DNA of 64,000 nucleotides from Thiosulfativibrio sp964601165 (GCA_964601165.1 CAZRMK010000001.1:15055-79054), one strand, 5' to 3'; shown: positions 26,313 to 35,273, numbered from the stretch's first letter. The notes: a model not told the origin generated them from the sequence alone. Numbers and translations are program-made.

Positions 26313-28187
26313 CTATCCCCTATTCGAATGTTTATGTTCTATTTGGTCAAGACTTCTAACCGCGCCGAAGGCGGCACTAGTTGTCATTGCGGCATAAATT
26401 TTTAATGCCTGACTAACAAATCTTTTTCTAGGTAATGCAGGTGTCCAAGAATGAGATTTCCCTTTGGCTTCCATCGCTTCCCTACGATCATGCAATACCT
26501 TGTCTGACACCATAACATTAACTGAACGATTAGGAATATCTATCTCAATAGTATCTCCTTCTTCAACCAGTCCAATGTTACCTCTTTCTGCGGCTTCAGG
26601 TGAACAATGACCAATTGAAAGCCCTGATGTTCCGCCAGAAAAACGACCATCAGTTAGTAGAGCACATTCTTTTCCCAGCCCTTTGGATTTTAGATAACTG
26701 GTTGGGTAAAGCATTTCTTGCATTCCTGGCCCTCCCTTAGGTCCTTCGTAGCGAATCAAAACCACGTCTCCAGGTTTAATTTCATCAGCTAGAATAGCGG
26801 CGACAGTATCATCCTGACTTTCAAATACTCGAGCTTTGCCTGAAAATTTAAAAATTGATTCATCTACTCCAGCGGTTTTGACAATACAACCATCTAAGGC
26901 AAGGTTACCAAATAAAATCGCCAGCCCACCATCTTGAGTGTAAGCGTGTTCTACTGAACGAATACAACCGTTTTCATGGTCTATATCAACACTTCCCCAA
27001 CGCTTTGATTGACTAAAAGCTTCAATGGTTCGTACATTCCCCGGAGCTGCTCTAAAGAATTCGTGAATAGCTTCGTCGTCATTACGACGAATATCCCATA
27101 GTTCAATAGCCGCCCCCATTGTTGATGCATGCACTGTGTGTGTTGCGGTATTAATCAGCCCACCACGTTCTAGCTCGCCTAACAAACGCATAATTCCGCC
27201 AGCTCTATGAACATCTTCCATATAATATTTATCTGAATTAGGGGCAACCTTGGCTAAACAGGGTACTCTACGCGAAACATCATCCATATCAGACATGGTA
27301 AATTCAACTTTGGCTTCATGAGCTACCGCTAGCAAGTGCAATACGGTATTGGTTGAACCCCCCATCGCAACATCTAATGTCATAGCGTTTTGAAAAGCTT
27401 CGAAGGTGGCGATAGATCTAGGTAAAACCCTTTCATCATCTTCTTCGTAATATCGTTTGGTAATTTCTACAATCCGACGACCTGCTTCAATAAATAACTT
27501 TTTACGGTCAACATGAGTTGCTAAAGCCGTACCATTTCCAGGTAGTGCCATTCCTAGAGCTTCAACCAAACAGTTCATTGAGTTAGCGGTAAACATTCCA
27601 GAACAAGAACCACAAGTTGGGCAAGCGGAAATTTCGACATTTTCTACATCTTCATCAGAACAAGTATCGTCAGCCGCCATTACCATTGCGTCAACTAAAT
27701 CTAGTTTAACTTCGATTCCTCCAAGCACGGTTTTACCCGATTCCATTGGCCCGCCTGTTACAAAAATAGCAGGAATATTAAGACGCATAGCTGCCATCAT
27801 CATCCCTGGTGTGATTTTGTCACAGTTAGAGATGCAAACTAGTGCATCTGCACAGTGAGCATTAACCATATATTCTACTGAATCAGCGATAAGGTCACGT
27901 GAAGGCAGTGAATAGAGCATGCCATCATGCCCCATAGCTATGCCATCATCCACGGCAATGGTATTAAATTCTTTGGCGACTCCGCCTGATTCTTCGATAA
28001 TACCTGCTACTAACTGACCCATGTCTTTAAGGTGAACATGCCCTGGTACAAATTGAGTAAATGAATTTGCAACCGCAATAATAGGTTTACCAAAATCTTC
28101 TGTTTCCATCCCTGTTGCACGCCATAGCGCACGGGCTCCAGCCATATTACGACCATGGGTACTAGTTCTTGAACGATATTCTGGCAC
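26313..28187 (-). CDS. ilvD: Dihydroxy-acid dehydratase
   Basis: About 624 residues from the GTG at 28185-28187. AAGGAG lies seven bases upstream and the protein then begins VPEYRSRTSTHGRNMAGARALWRATG, which lines up with E. coli IlvD; an in-frame TTG ten codons earlier would put the ribosome site inside the gene. Cysteines for the Fe-S cluster are in SNCDKITPGMMM and SACPTCGSCSGMFTANSMN. It makes the 2-oxo acids for valine, isoleucine and (through leu genes in this window) leucine. Divergent from argA with about 105 bases between starts. Confidence 0.96.
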   Translation of the reverse strand: MPEYRSRTSTHGRNMAGARALWRATGMETEDFGKPIIAVANSFTQFVPGHVHLKDMGQLVAGIIEESGGVAKEFNTIAVDDGIAMGHDGMLYSLPSRDLIADSVEYMVNAHCADALVCISNCDKITPGMMMAAMRLNIPAIFVTGGPMESGKTVLGGIEVKLDLVDAMVMAADDTCSDEDVENVEISACPTCGSCSGMFTANSMNCLVEALGMALPGNGTALATHVDRKKLFIEAGRRIVEITKRYYEEDDERVLPRSIATFEAFQNAMTLDVAMGGSTNTVLHLLAVAHEAKVEFTMSDMDDVSRRVPCLAKVAPNSDKYYMEDVHRAGGIMRLLGELERGGLINTATHTVHASTMGAAIELWDIRRNDDEAIHEFFRAAPGNVRTIEAFSQSKRWGSVDIDHENGCIRSVEHAYTQDGGLAILFGNLALDGCIVKTAGVDESIFKFSGKARVFESQDDTVAAILADEIKPGDVVLIRYEGPKGGPGMQEMLYPTSYLKSKGLGKECALLTDGRFSGGTSGLSIGHCSPEAAERGNIGLVEEGDTIEIDIPNRSVNVMVSDKVLHDRREAMEAKGKSHSWTPALPRKRFVSQALKIYAAMTTSAAFGAVRSLDQIEHKHSNRG

Positions 28188-28292
28188 TATACTCTCCTTT
28201 GTCTCGCCCTCCACCAACCTTGAGTTAGTGTTTTAATAGAAAGGCTCTGTTATACTTATCTTTTTTACTTAAGCTACTATTCTCTCATACCT

Positions 28293-29606
28293 ATGCTGCA
28301 ATCTGAATTAGATTTCATTAAAAACTTAAGACAAGCCTCGCCTTATGTTGAAAAACATCGTGGAAAAACCTTCGTTATCTATTGTCCAAGTGAGCTTTTA
28401 ACCCTTGGTGAGCCTTCAAACAGTGCATTATTTCAGTTTGCTAAAGATGTCATCTTCTTAAATACACTGGGAATTAAAACCGTCATCACATTAGGGGCCG
28501 AGCAACAAATTAATGAGGCATTAGCCCAAGAAAACCTAAATTGGTCAACTCATTTAAATTGTCGTGTTACCGAACAGATTCATCTCAAAAGTTTCAAGCA
28601 AACTATTGGGTTAGTTAGAGCGAAAATAGAGGCTGCTTTCACTCAAGCTTGTGCCGAACAGGCATCGCTATTAAATATTGTCTCAGGTAACTGGGTTATT
28701 GCAAAACCTAAAGGCGTAATAGAAGGGGTGGACTACCAACACACAGGATCATTACGTAAAGTCAATCACCAAGCCATTTCTGAAGTTTTAAATACAGGCA
28801 ATGTGGTTTTACTCACCCCTCTTACCTACTCGCTCACTGGGGAGATTTTTAACTTAAATACTTTAGAACAAGCTTTTTCGGTTGCCCAAAGCCTCAAAGC
28901 AAATAAGCTCTTAATATTTACTTCCAATGAAGTTTTAACAACCCTTCCCAAACAGATGAATATTTCAAGTGTTGGTACAGAATTGCAGCATTCTAAAAAT
29001 AGTTTGCAAAAACGCCTTTTAGAATTAACCTTATCCACGCAGAAAAAAATAAATCGGATTCATTTTATTGATCAGAGCCAACCCAGCACGATGATTCTTG
29101 AGTTGTTTAGCCGTGACGGAGTGGGCTCTCTAATATTTATGGATAGATACCACCAAATTCGTGCTGCAAACATTGAAGACGTAGCGAATATTTTAAACCT
29201 CATCTCATCTCTGGAAAATAAAGGCATTTTAGTAAAACGTTCACGCGAATGTCTTGAGCTAGAAATTGAGAATTTTTACGTCATTACCAGAGATGAAGAT
29301 ATTATCGGCTGCGGAGCTCTTTATCCAATTAATGAAAATTATGCCGAAATTGCCTGTATTGCTATAACTCCAGAATATCAAGGACGCTCTCTCGGAGAAG
29401 AACTGCTTTTTTATATTGAGAAACAAGCCATTGCAAAAAAAATAACCCGGTTATTCTTACTCACCACCCAAACCCATCACTGGTTTATTGAACATGATTT
29501 TAAACTTGTTTCACTAGACCAGCTACCAGCAAAAAAACAACCTTTATATAACCACCAAAGACAATCTAAAGTCTTGGTAAAAGACCTGAAGAGTTTGTGT
29601 TTTTAG
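28293..29606 (+). CDS. argA: N-acetylglutamate synthase (amino-acid acetyltransferase)
   Basis: 437 residues with the classical two-domain ArgA: an amino-acid-kinase-like domain (residues 1-280, starting FIKNLRQASPYVEKHRGKTFVIY) that binds arginine for feedback, and a C-terminal GNAT domain (about 285-437) with CIAITPEYQGRSLGEELLFYIE for acetyl-CoA. It starts arginine synthesis by acetylating glutamate. E. coli ArgA is 443 residues. The gene is followed at once by the remains of an IS256-type element. Confidence 0.94.
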   Translation: MLQSELDFIKNLRQASPYVEKHRGKTFVIYCPSELLTLGEPSNSALFQFAKDVIFLNTLGIKTVITLGAEQQINEALAQENLNWSTHLNCRVTEQIHLKSFKQTIGLVRAKIEAAFTQACAEQASLLNIVSGNWVIAKPKGVIEGVDYQHTGSLRKVNHQAISEVLNTGNVVLLTPLTYSLTGEIFNLNTLEQAFSVAQSLKANKLLIFTSNEVLTTLPKQMNISSVGTELQHSKNSLQKRLLELTLSTQKKINRIHFIDQSQPSTMILELFSRDGVGSLIFMDRYHQIRAANIEDVANILNLISSLENKGILVKRSRECLELEIENFYVITRDEDIIGCGALYPINENYAEIACIAITPEYQGRSLGEELLFYIEKQAIAKKITRLFLLTTQTHHWFIEHDFKLVSLDQLPAKKQPLYNHQRQSKVLVKDLKSLCF

Positions 29607-30009
29607 GTAGTGTAAAGTTTGTTCTGTAAATTCATATTTGTGATTTTAAGTGAAACCTGACCAAATTCACTTGAAAAAAGTGCAAGTCTAATTTAATCTC
29701 ACCAAAAAGTTAACAGAACAAACTTACATGGAAAACTACAACTCATCTCAAAATATGTTTGAAATTATTCAACAGAATGGATTAGAAGGAATGGACTATC
29801 TTGGCTGTCAGCCATACGAGCGTTCAGAACAACGCCATGACTACGCAAATGACTTTAAATCCAAAACTGTTAATACTCGTCTAGAAGGGTTTGTAATGGT
29901 TTAATAAACCTGTAGGGTTTTATATAAGTTTTGGTTATAGACACTCCTGCTTGATCTAACAGTTACCTTAAAAACTAGGAACTGTCAGATAAAGTTTGAG
30001 TCACTACAC
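29607..30009. mobile_element. Decayed IS256-family element
   Basis: The 435-base space after argA holds the ends and the first part of a transposase. Both ends share GTAGTG (GTAGTGTAAAG at 29607 and, inverted, GTGTAGTGACTCAAAC at about 29993-30009). Near the left end a perfect 13-bp inverted repeat AAGTTTGTTCTGT (29615-29627) and ACAGAACAAACTT (29713-29725) lies ahead of the transposase start. Only about 58 codons of the gene remain, so most of the interior has been deleted. No other gene is seen here. Confidence 0.65.
29728..29904 (+). pseudogene. IS256-family transposase, N-terminal fragment
   Basis: 58 codons from ATG 29728: after a short variable start the sequence YLGCQPYERSEQRHDYANDFKSKTVNTRLEGF matches the conserved YERSE-R-Y-N-G-K-TRxG segment at the N-terminus of mutator-type (IS256) transposases. 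The catalytic DDE region is absent; TAA TAA follows immediately. Too short for standard gene finders. Confidence 0.75.
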
Positions 30010-30041
30010 GTAATTATTTGTTATGTAAATCTTAAGAAGTA

Positions 30042-30911
30042 TTATTCTCGGTAATCAGGTCCGTCAATTTCTAGGCCATTAGACATAAAGGCTTGGAAAA
30101 ACTCTAGGTTACTATAAGCAACACTCTGAGGTTTTTCAGGTTTAGCTCGTATATTGGCATTACAACCACCATATCTACGGTGTAGAGTTCCTATGTCTTG
30201 CCATTTAGCACGGTAAGCTGGGAAGTGTGTTGTGTGACCTACGACAGGAGATAAAATTTGTGCACGAACTTTTTTACCTGCATTAGATGTATGACACTCG
30301 GCACAAGAAAGATCAAATTGTCCACGAGGTGCGAGAAAGAAGTCTTTTCCATTTTCAAAGGCTTTGCGAGCCCCTTCAGTTTCAATCCTAACATTTATTG
30401 TTTGTCCACGAGAATTGTAAGCAAGATAAGCTGATACTTTAGCAAGGTCGCCTCTTTTCCACCTGTATGGTTCTAGCCCTGCATTGATACGACATTGGTT
30501 GATAGCAAATTCAAGAGTGACAACTTTTTGGGTTTCTTCATTAAAATAAGGAAAGTTTACCCTGATGTTAGTGACATCGTCTCCAAAGCATTTTGAATAG
30601 ATAGCGAGATCTTTTTTATATAACGCTTCTCCCTCATCAATATGATCTAAATAGGGTGGAAACTCTTTGATAGATTCCCATTGAGATTTTTTGTCAGCCG
30701 AAAAATTATAAGAACCAAATCTTAAATCTTCAAATTTAACATCCGGATGCATTTTTTTAAAGTAGTCAACAAGCAATTGCCGGCTTTGCTCTGGGGTAAT
30801 ATCTGTAGCCATTGTAGTTGTAGCAACAGTTTTTGTTTCTGTTGCATTTACAGTTGCTACTGTACCTAATATTAAGGTAATTAATAGTGTTTTATGTAAT
30901 GTTTTCTTCAT
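30042..30911 (-). CDS. soxA: SoxA, c-type cytochrome of the thiosulfate-oxidising Sox system (single-heme type)
   Basis: 289 residues with a signal peptide (residues 1-23). SoxA pairs with SoxX to join thiosulfate to the SoxY cysteine in the periplasm. One heme motif, CAECH (203-207), is present. The conserved cysteine of RRYGGCN (C250) is the expected active-site persulfide and heme ligand. In the N-terminal half, C108 (SKCFG) and C140 (INQCR) stand where two-heme SoxA has its first CxxCH, so this is probably the one-heme form with a disulfide instead; that last point is inferred. It is last of soxX-Y-Z-A, after a 430-base gap. Confidence 0.9.
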   Translation of the reverse strand: MKKTLHKTLLITLILGTVATVNATETKTVATTTMATDITPEQSRQLLVDYFKKMHPDVKFEDLRFGSYNFSADKKSQWESIKEFPPYLDHIDEGEALYKKDLAIYSKCFGDDVTNIRVNFPYFNEETQKVVTLEFAINQCRINAGLEPYRWKRGDLAKVSAYLAYNSRGQTINVRIETEGARKAFENGKDFFLAPRGQFDLSCAECHTSNAGKKVRAQILSPVVGHTTHFPAYRAKWQDIGTLHRRYGGCNANIRAKPEKPQSVAYSNLEFFQAFMSNGLEIDGPDYRE

Positions 30912-31343
30912 CCTAATCCTCCAGAAAACTCTTTATTAGTCAGAGGTAGCCTTAAACTAATGAGCTTTTAATTATTACTAAATTTTGCAAATGACTGTAC
31001 ATAAATGGAATATAAGCACTTGCAGAATTTAGGTATTATCCGAATCTGATTTTATTAAGGAAGAACTTTGCTGGGTGTGAAAGAAAATGGAGTGTGAATT
31101 TTACTGAAAAAATATAGTTTTTAGATAACACTCTGTTTAGCATTTCTAAATCTATCTTATAGCAGTGTTTTAAGCCCTTATAGGGTAATTCGCAAGGGTT
31201 TTAACTAGCTTCAGTAAAATGTTTAACTATTTTTGTCCGTTCATTCACTAGTGCAAAGATCTCCGAATAAATTCGGATACCATGCTTGGGTTTCACCCAC
31301 CTCATGTTTTAAAACTTGATAAGAGGTAAGTGAAGTGTTTAAT
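30912..31343. other. Intergenic region between soxZ and soxA
   Basis: 432 bases, much wider than usual for neighbouring sox genes. It contains a short family A element at 30977-31033. On the soxZ side are two hairpins, TCCGAAT-AA-ATTCGGA (31262-31277) and TGGGT-TTC-ACCCA (31287-31299), which may stabilise or end the soxXYZ message. No coding region was recognised. soxA may have its own promoter here, but no convincing -35/-10 pair was found. Confidence 0.55.
30977..31033. repeat. Short MITE of family A (57 bp)
   Basis: ACTAAATTTTGCAAATGACTGTACATA pairs with TATAAGCACTTGCAGAATTTAGG: both family A ends with the middle deleted and several changes. It lies just upstream of soxA. Confidence 0.65.
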
Positions 31344-31655
31344 CTATTTTAATTTAAGTGTTTGTGTGCCAGTTTCTCCTGTGTTATCTGTTAGTGAAAC
31401 CACTACCTCGTCACCAGCATTGGCCTTAACCTTGACCTCCATGAAAGGGTTAGTTGAAACGGCTGCAGTCCACTGAGCATTAACGGCGTCTGCACCATTG
31501 ACTGCAACGGTAACTTTATCAACAAATTTAGCAGGAAAAGGTTTTCCTGTTTTTTTGTCCATACGCATACCTGTTTCCATTGGGTGCTTGATTAGAGCCT
31601 TAACTTCAGCTATTCCATCCCTTGATTTTCCACGCATTCTGATTCTGATTGACAT
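31344..31655 (-). CDS. soxZ: SoxZ, sulfur-carrier complex subunit
   Basis: 103 residues, the usual size. IRIRMRGKSRDGIAEVKALIKHPMETGMR at the start and a FVDKVTVAVNGADAVNAQWTAAVSTNPF middle are typical of this immunoglobulin-like partner. SoxZ has no export signal and is carried to the periplasm with SoxY, which holds the sulfur on its C-terminal cysteine. It is directly downstream of soxY (59-base gap) on the minus strand. Confidence 0.95.
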   Translation of the reverse strand: MSIRIRMRGKSRDGIAEVKALIKHPMETGMRMDKKTGKPFPAKFVDKVTVAVNGADAVNAQWTAAVSTNPFMEVKVKANAGDEVVVSLTDNTGETGTQTLKLK

Positions 31656-31714
31656 GTTTATTCCTTTTATAATTTTTGCAACTTACTAAATAACAATCAA
31701 ATTGACTAAGAGAA

Positions 31715-32182
31715 TTAACCTCCACATCCACCGATGGTTACTTTAACTTCTTGTTCTGCCTTTAATAGTTTGCCACCCGCTTTTACAATACCCATAACAA
31801 TTTGGCTTTCACCCATTTTAATACGAGTAGAAACATAACCTAGTCCACCAGCCGTGAAACTATATTCACAAACTAAAGGCATAGGGTTTTTGGTTGCAAT
31901 GATAGAAATAGATTCAACGTCTGATAAACCCGTTGCATCAACGGTAACAGGGGTTACAGCTCCATTTTCAGCAATGGCAGGGGCTTTTAATTTGACATCA
32001 TCAGAAGCTGATGCATCAGCAGAGCCATACATTGCCGTTAGGGCACCATCTAAATCTTTAGAACTAAATGCTGCAGAATTCCATTCTGCAAGAACTGTCG
32101 AAGGTATTAGTAACCCCGCTTTAACTGCAACCGCAGCTACTCCAGTAGCTAAGGTTCCCTTTAGGAAAGATCTACGTTTCAT
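31715..32182 (-). CDS. soxY: SoxY, thiosulfate-carrying protein with GGCGG terminus
   Basis: 155 residues. A twin-arginine export signal is clear (KRRSFLKGTLATGVAAVAV at residues 2-20). The protein ends VTIGGCGG, the swinging-arm motif with C153 that carries the sulfur intermediates during thiosulfate oxidation. Order soxX-soxY-soxZ on the minus strand indicates one transcript. Confidence 0.96.
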   Translation of the reverse strand: MKRRSFLKGTLATGVAAVAVKAGLLIPSTVLAEWNSAAFSSKDLDGALTAMYGSADASASDDVKLKAPAIAENGAVTPVTVDATGLSDVESISIIATKNPMPLVCEYSFTAGGLGYVSTRIKMGESQIVMGIVKAGGKLLKAEQEVKVTIGGCGG

Positions 32183-32258
32183 AAGGTTTTAAACTCCCAA
32201 TTAAGGTTAAATAAAAATATTCTCTTCAAGAAATGACATTAAATAATTAAGTATTCCC

Positions 32259-32648
32259 TTAAAGAGAATGAATAAAATCGGTGATTAAGTCGATTTCTTT
32301 TTCCGTTAAAACTCCATTTAGTCCGAATGGAGGCATCAAACTACCTTTGATTCGGGTTTCAGGTGTCCCCCAAATCTTATTGCGCAGGGCTTGTTTATTT
32401 TTATAGCGTATTGCCATCATAACGAGAGGAGAGCCGGTTGTACCCGCTAATTCTCCACCCTTAATTGCATGACAAGCTAAACAATTACCTTTTGCTCCGC
32501 TAAAAGCTAAGTATTTGCCCTGCTCAATCTTACTTGCACCTGCACTTGCACTACTTGCATCGGTTGCTTGAACGCTAACTGGCACAAATGCGACAGTAGA
32601 TGAAAAAGCAATAGCAGTGATGAGTTGCTTCATCTTTGTTGTTAACAT
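32259..32648 (-). CDS. soxX: SoxX, c-type cytochrome
   Basis: 129 residues with a signal peptide ending near VSVQA; the second Met (MKQLITAIAF, residue 6) may be the true start. Heme motif CLACH at 56-60 and a likely distal ligand in GSLMPPFG (M105) are those of SoxX. It takes electrons from SoxA during thiosulfate binding to SoxY. First gene of soxX-Y-Z-A. No soxB or soxCD lies in the window; they may be elsewhere or, for soxCD, absent, as in sulfur-globule formers. Confidence 0.93.
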   Translation of the reverse strand: MLTTKMKQLITAIAFSSTVAFVPVSVQATDASSASAGASKIEQGKYLAFSGAKGNCLACHAIKGGELAGTTGSPLVMMAIRYKNKQALRNKIWGTPETRIKGSLMPPFGLNGVLTEKEIDLITDFIHSL

Positions 32649-32866
32649 GAATAATCCTCCTAAAAATGCCTTGCGATTGTTCCTATGATTTTGAAGTTTT
32701 TGTATTTGAACAAAGGCTTCACATCTGGAATCTTATATTTTCGGGCAAGTGTATAAAGCCCTTGCCTTCATAGATTACTCAGTTTTTATTCTATGGCAAG
32801 CTTTTTAGGTCTTTTCGCCTATAGCAATATTTAATTGGGGAGAAGTTTTTATTTATGAAGAAGGTT

Positions 32867-34297
32867 TTATTTTATAGTTTTTTCTTTTATTTCAATGTCT
32901 TGAGAGAGATTGGTTGAAAGGTGTTCTATTTCTCTAAGCAGGTTTGAATTATTATTCAAGGCAAGTTTTTTTGATTTTTCTAGCAGGTGTTTAGCAAATT
33001 TAACATTTCCTATATGGAAGTTTGCAAGAGCAACGTAATAATAACTATAGTCTAGTTCATTTTGTGTTGCATGGAGTTCAGCTAAGAGCTTGTAAAGTCG
33101 ATAGCGATAAAAATAACTTGCTGAGGCTAATATTTTAATTGCTTTATCTGTCTGTTGGTGTTTTTGCCACATTTTTGCTTGTCTAAAAGGTATGGAGGAG
33201 TCTCTTGGAAATATTTCGCGTAGGTAGTTGAACTGTTCATGTGCTTTTTTTGGATCATTTATGCCTATAACTTGAGCGTTTATTATTTTAAATAAACGCT
33301 CTTTAGGGTGCTTGGTAATTGCCGTCTTTAGGCAGGATGGGTTAAAGTTTGATTCTGGTTTAGGTTTGTTTAAGAGCTTATTTAAATTATTTTCATAGCA
33401 TATTGTGTGCTTGTTGCTGTTTGATGAACTAACGAATGGGTCTTTTTTAGTTGTTTGGCTAATGGCGTGAATTCTTTTTTTAATGAGGGAAAGAGAGAGA
33501 GAGTTGTTATTTTTCACTTTAAAGGGTGGCAGTAGCCTAGCACGGTCATCTGCTTTTGCTAGGCGGCTGTCAGTGACGGGATGGGTTCTTAGTATTTCTG
33601 GCAGTTTAAATTCGTAAAATTGACCAGATTTAGATAGTCTTCCAAAAAAATCGGCCATTGCAAAGGGATTGTATCCTGCATCAGCAAGATATTTTATGCC
33701 AAAGTAATCTGCTTCATATTCATGAATTCTAGAGTTTCTTAGTTGTTGTTGAATATTGATGCTTGCCCCTCCCATAAAGACAGCCATGCCAGCATTAGGA
33801 TCTTGTGACCCAATAAGAATGGCGGCGATGATACTGGCAATGTTACTGGCACTTAAGTTTTGCTGATAGTTAAATCGGCGTGAGAGATGGTTTTGGGTGA
33901 CATGGGCAATCTCATGGGCGATGACTGCTGCGAGCTCATCTTCGGTTTTAGCGGCCATAATCAGCCCTGTATGAATGCCTATAATACCATTGGGACCAGC
34001 AAAGGCATTGATTCCACTGTTATCTATCACATAGAATTTAAAGTGGCGTTTATTGCCTGTTTTACTGCTAATCTTATGGCCAATGTTTCTAACATAATTA
34101 AGGATTTCTAAATCAGAAATAACTGGGTGGTGTTTGTGTAGTGCAGTTAAAAAAGCTTTACCTAGCTTGATTTCAGTTTGAGCATCATACTTGACTAGAT
34201 CAGGAGACCCTAAGTCAGGGAGTGTATTGGCTACTAAGTTTGTTGTGAAAAATAATGCTAAACTTAAGTTTAATAATAGAATATATAGTTTTATCAT
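32867..34297 (-). CDS. Periplasmic M48-family metallopeptidase with TPR-like tail (BepA/YfgC-like)
   Basis: 476 residues with a signal peptide. The zinc motif is HEIAH at 128-132, with a downstream EYEAD supplying the Glu ligand. After the catalytic part, residues 300-476 are helix-rich and TPR-like. This is the layout of BepA (YfgC), which helps assemble or degrade outer-membrane proteins such as LptD and BamA. E. coli BepA is about 487 residues. The assignment to BepA rather than LoiP/YggG rests on length and the C-terminal repeat region. Confidence 0.85.
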   Translation of the reverse strand: MIKLYILLLNLSLALFFTTNLVANTLPDLGSPDLVKYDAQTEIKLGKAFLTALHKHHPVISDLEILNYVRNIGHKISSKTGNKRHFKFYVIDNSGINAFAGPNGIIGIHTGLIMAAKTEDELAAVIAHEIAHVTQNHLSRRFNYQQNLSASNIASIIAAILIGSQDPNAGMAVFMGGASINIQQQLRNSRIHEYEADYFGIKYLADAGYNPFAMADFFGRLSKSGQFYEFKLPEILRTHPVTDSRLAKADDRARLLPPFKVKNNNSLSLSLIKKRIHAISQTTKKDPFVSSSNSNKHTICYENNLNKLLNKPKPESNFNPSCLKTAITKHPKERLFKIINAQVIGINDPKKAHEQFNYLREIFPRDSSIPFRQAKMWQKHQQTDKAIKILASASYFYRYRLYKLLAELHATQNELDYSYYYVALANFHIGNVKFAKHLLEKSKKLALNNNSNLLREIEHLSTNLSQDIEIKEKTIK

Positions 34298-34481
34298 GAG
34301 GTCTTTACATAATTTAAAGTACGGTTTGTGGAGTTTAGAAAAAAGTGCTGTTTTATGCGTTTCATAACATTGTATAAAACGCCTCCATGATTATCATTGT
34401 AGGATAAATCCTTTCTTAATACGTTATTATTAAGCGTGAAGAGGTGTGTAATAGAATATTTAAGTTTGTACAGGGGTTTTT

Positions 34482-34709
34482 GTGGCCAAAATTTATTTAA
34501 ATGTTAAAAATTTACCTTGTCCCTTGCCTTTAGTAAAATTAAAGAAATGTTTGTCACATTGTCAGAAACAGGATTCAATATTGATGGAAGCAACAGATAA
34601 GGGCGTGCTAAAAGATGTCCCTGCATTTTGTCAGCAAAAAGAGCTTGCTTATCAAATTGTATCTTCCGAACCACCCTATCAAATTAGAATAGAGGTAGCT
34701 TCTTTGTGA
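34482..34709 (+). CDS. tusA: TusA-family sulfur carrier protein
   Basis: 75 residues. LPCPLPLVKLKK carries the CPxP persulfide cysteine (C13) of TusA/SirA. TusA either relays sulfur for tRNA thiolation or, in sulfur oxidisers, shuttles it in cytoplasmic sulfane-sulfur oxidation. The start is GTG at 34482. The stop overlaps the start of the next gene (GTGA), which encodes a DsrE2-like protein, so the sulfur-oxidation role is the likelier one. The upstream stretch holds a palindrome, CTTAATA-CGTTAT-TATTAAG (34415-34434). Confidence 0.9.
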   Translation: MAKIYLNVKNLPCPLPLVKLKKCLSHCQKQDSILMEATDKGVLKDVPAFCQQKELAYQIVSSEPPYQIRIEVASL

Positions 34710-35227
34710 ATTCCACAACGCTTTCTGGTCAGCTGAGTATTATTCAAGCTAAGGGGACGCTGGATTGGGCGTATCCTGCCTTTATTCTCGCGTCAACAGC
34801 AGCTGTAATGGATAAACAGGTTGAAATTTTTTTTACTTTTTATGGTTTGAATTGTTTGCTAAAAGATACCTCAAGATTAAAAGTTTCTCCTTTAGGAAAC
34901 CCTGGAATGGTAATGAAGAGTCCTGTAGGACCTAGTTGGTTTAGGTCTGTTGATTGGAATAATGTATTACCTCCGTTGGTTTGGTCTCTACCAGGGATGA
35001 CTTCTTTAGCAACAATTGGTTTTAAAAAACAAATAGCACAGCAAAATCAATTATCTTTTGCTGAATTAAGAGATCTTTGTTTAGAATTAGGAGTGAAATT
35101 AACCGCATGTCAAATGACGGTTGATTTAATGGGCTTTAAAGAAGAGGATTTTATTGAAGGAGTTGGTTTTTCTGGGGCTGCGACTTATTTTTCCAGTTCT
35201 CCCAGCAATCAATCATTATTTATATAG
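34706..35227 (+). CDS. DsrE2-type (DsrE/DsrF-like) sulfurtransferase
   Basis: 173 residues. The DsrE/F-like Rossmann-type core can be seen (SIIQAKGTLDWAYPAFILASTAAVMDKQVEIFFTFYGL, residues 11-48), and LCLELGVKLTACQMTVDLMGFKEEDFI holds the conserved cysteine of the DsrE2 type. In sulfur-oxidising bacteria DsrE2 often follows rhodanese and TusA genes and passes sulfur between them. The gene is translationally coupled with tusA. The membrane segments of some DsrE2 proteins are not obvious here. Confidence 0.82.
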   Translation: MNSTTLSGQLSIIQAKGTLDWAYPAFILASTAAVMDKQVEIFFTFYGLNCLLKDTSRLKVSPLGNPGMVMKSPVGPSWFRSVDWNNVLPPLVWSLPGMTSLATIGFKKQIAQQNQLSFAELRDLCLELGVKLTACQMTVDLMGFKEEDFIEGVGFSGAATYFSSSPSNQSLFI

Positions 35228-35229
35228 AG

Positions 35230-35251
35230 AGACCTTTTCAGGCAAAGGTCT
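35230..35251. repeat. Minimal family B hairpin
   Basis: AGACCTTT-TCAGGC-AAAGGTCT is two family B ends head to head, directly between dsrE2 and galU. With no T tract it is not a standard terminator, although it might slow RNA decay. Confidence 0.55.
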
Positions 35252-35273
35252 TAGAATACTTTAAGGAACATAA

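Noticed and set aside
28188..28217. TTG start of ilvD ten codons upstream
   Set aside because: AAGGAG for the GTG at 28187 lies inside this extension and the family starts at the GTG.
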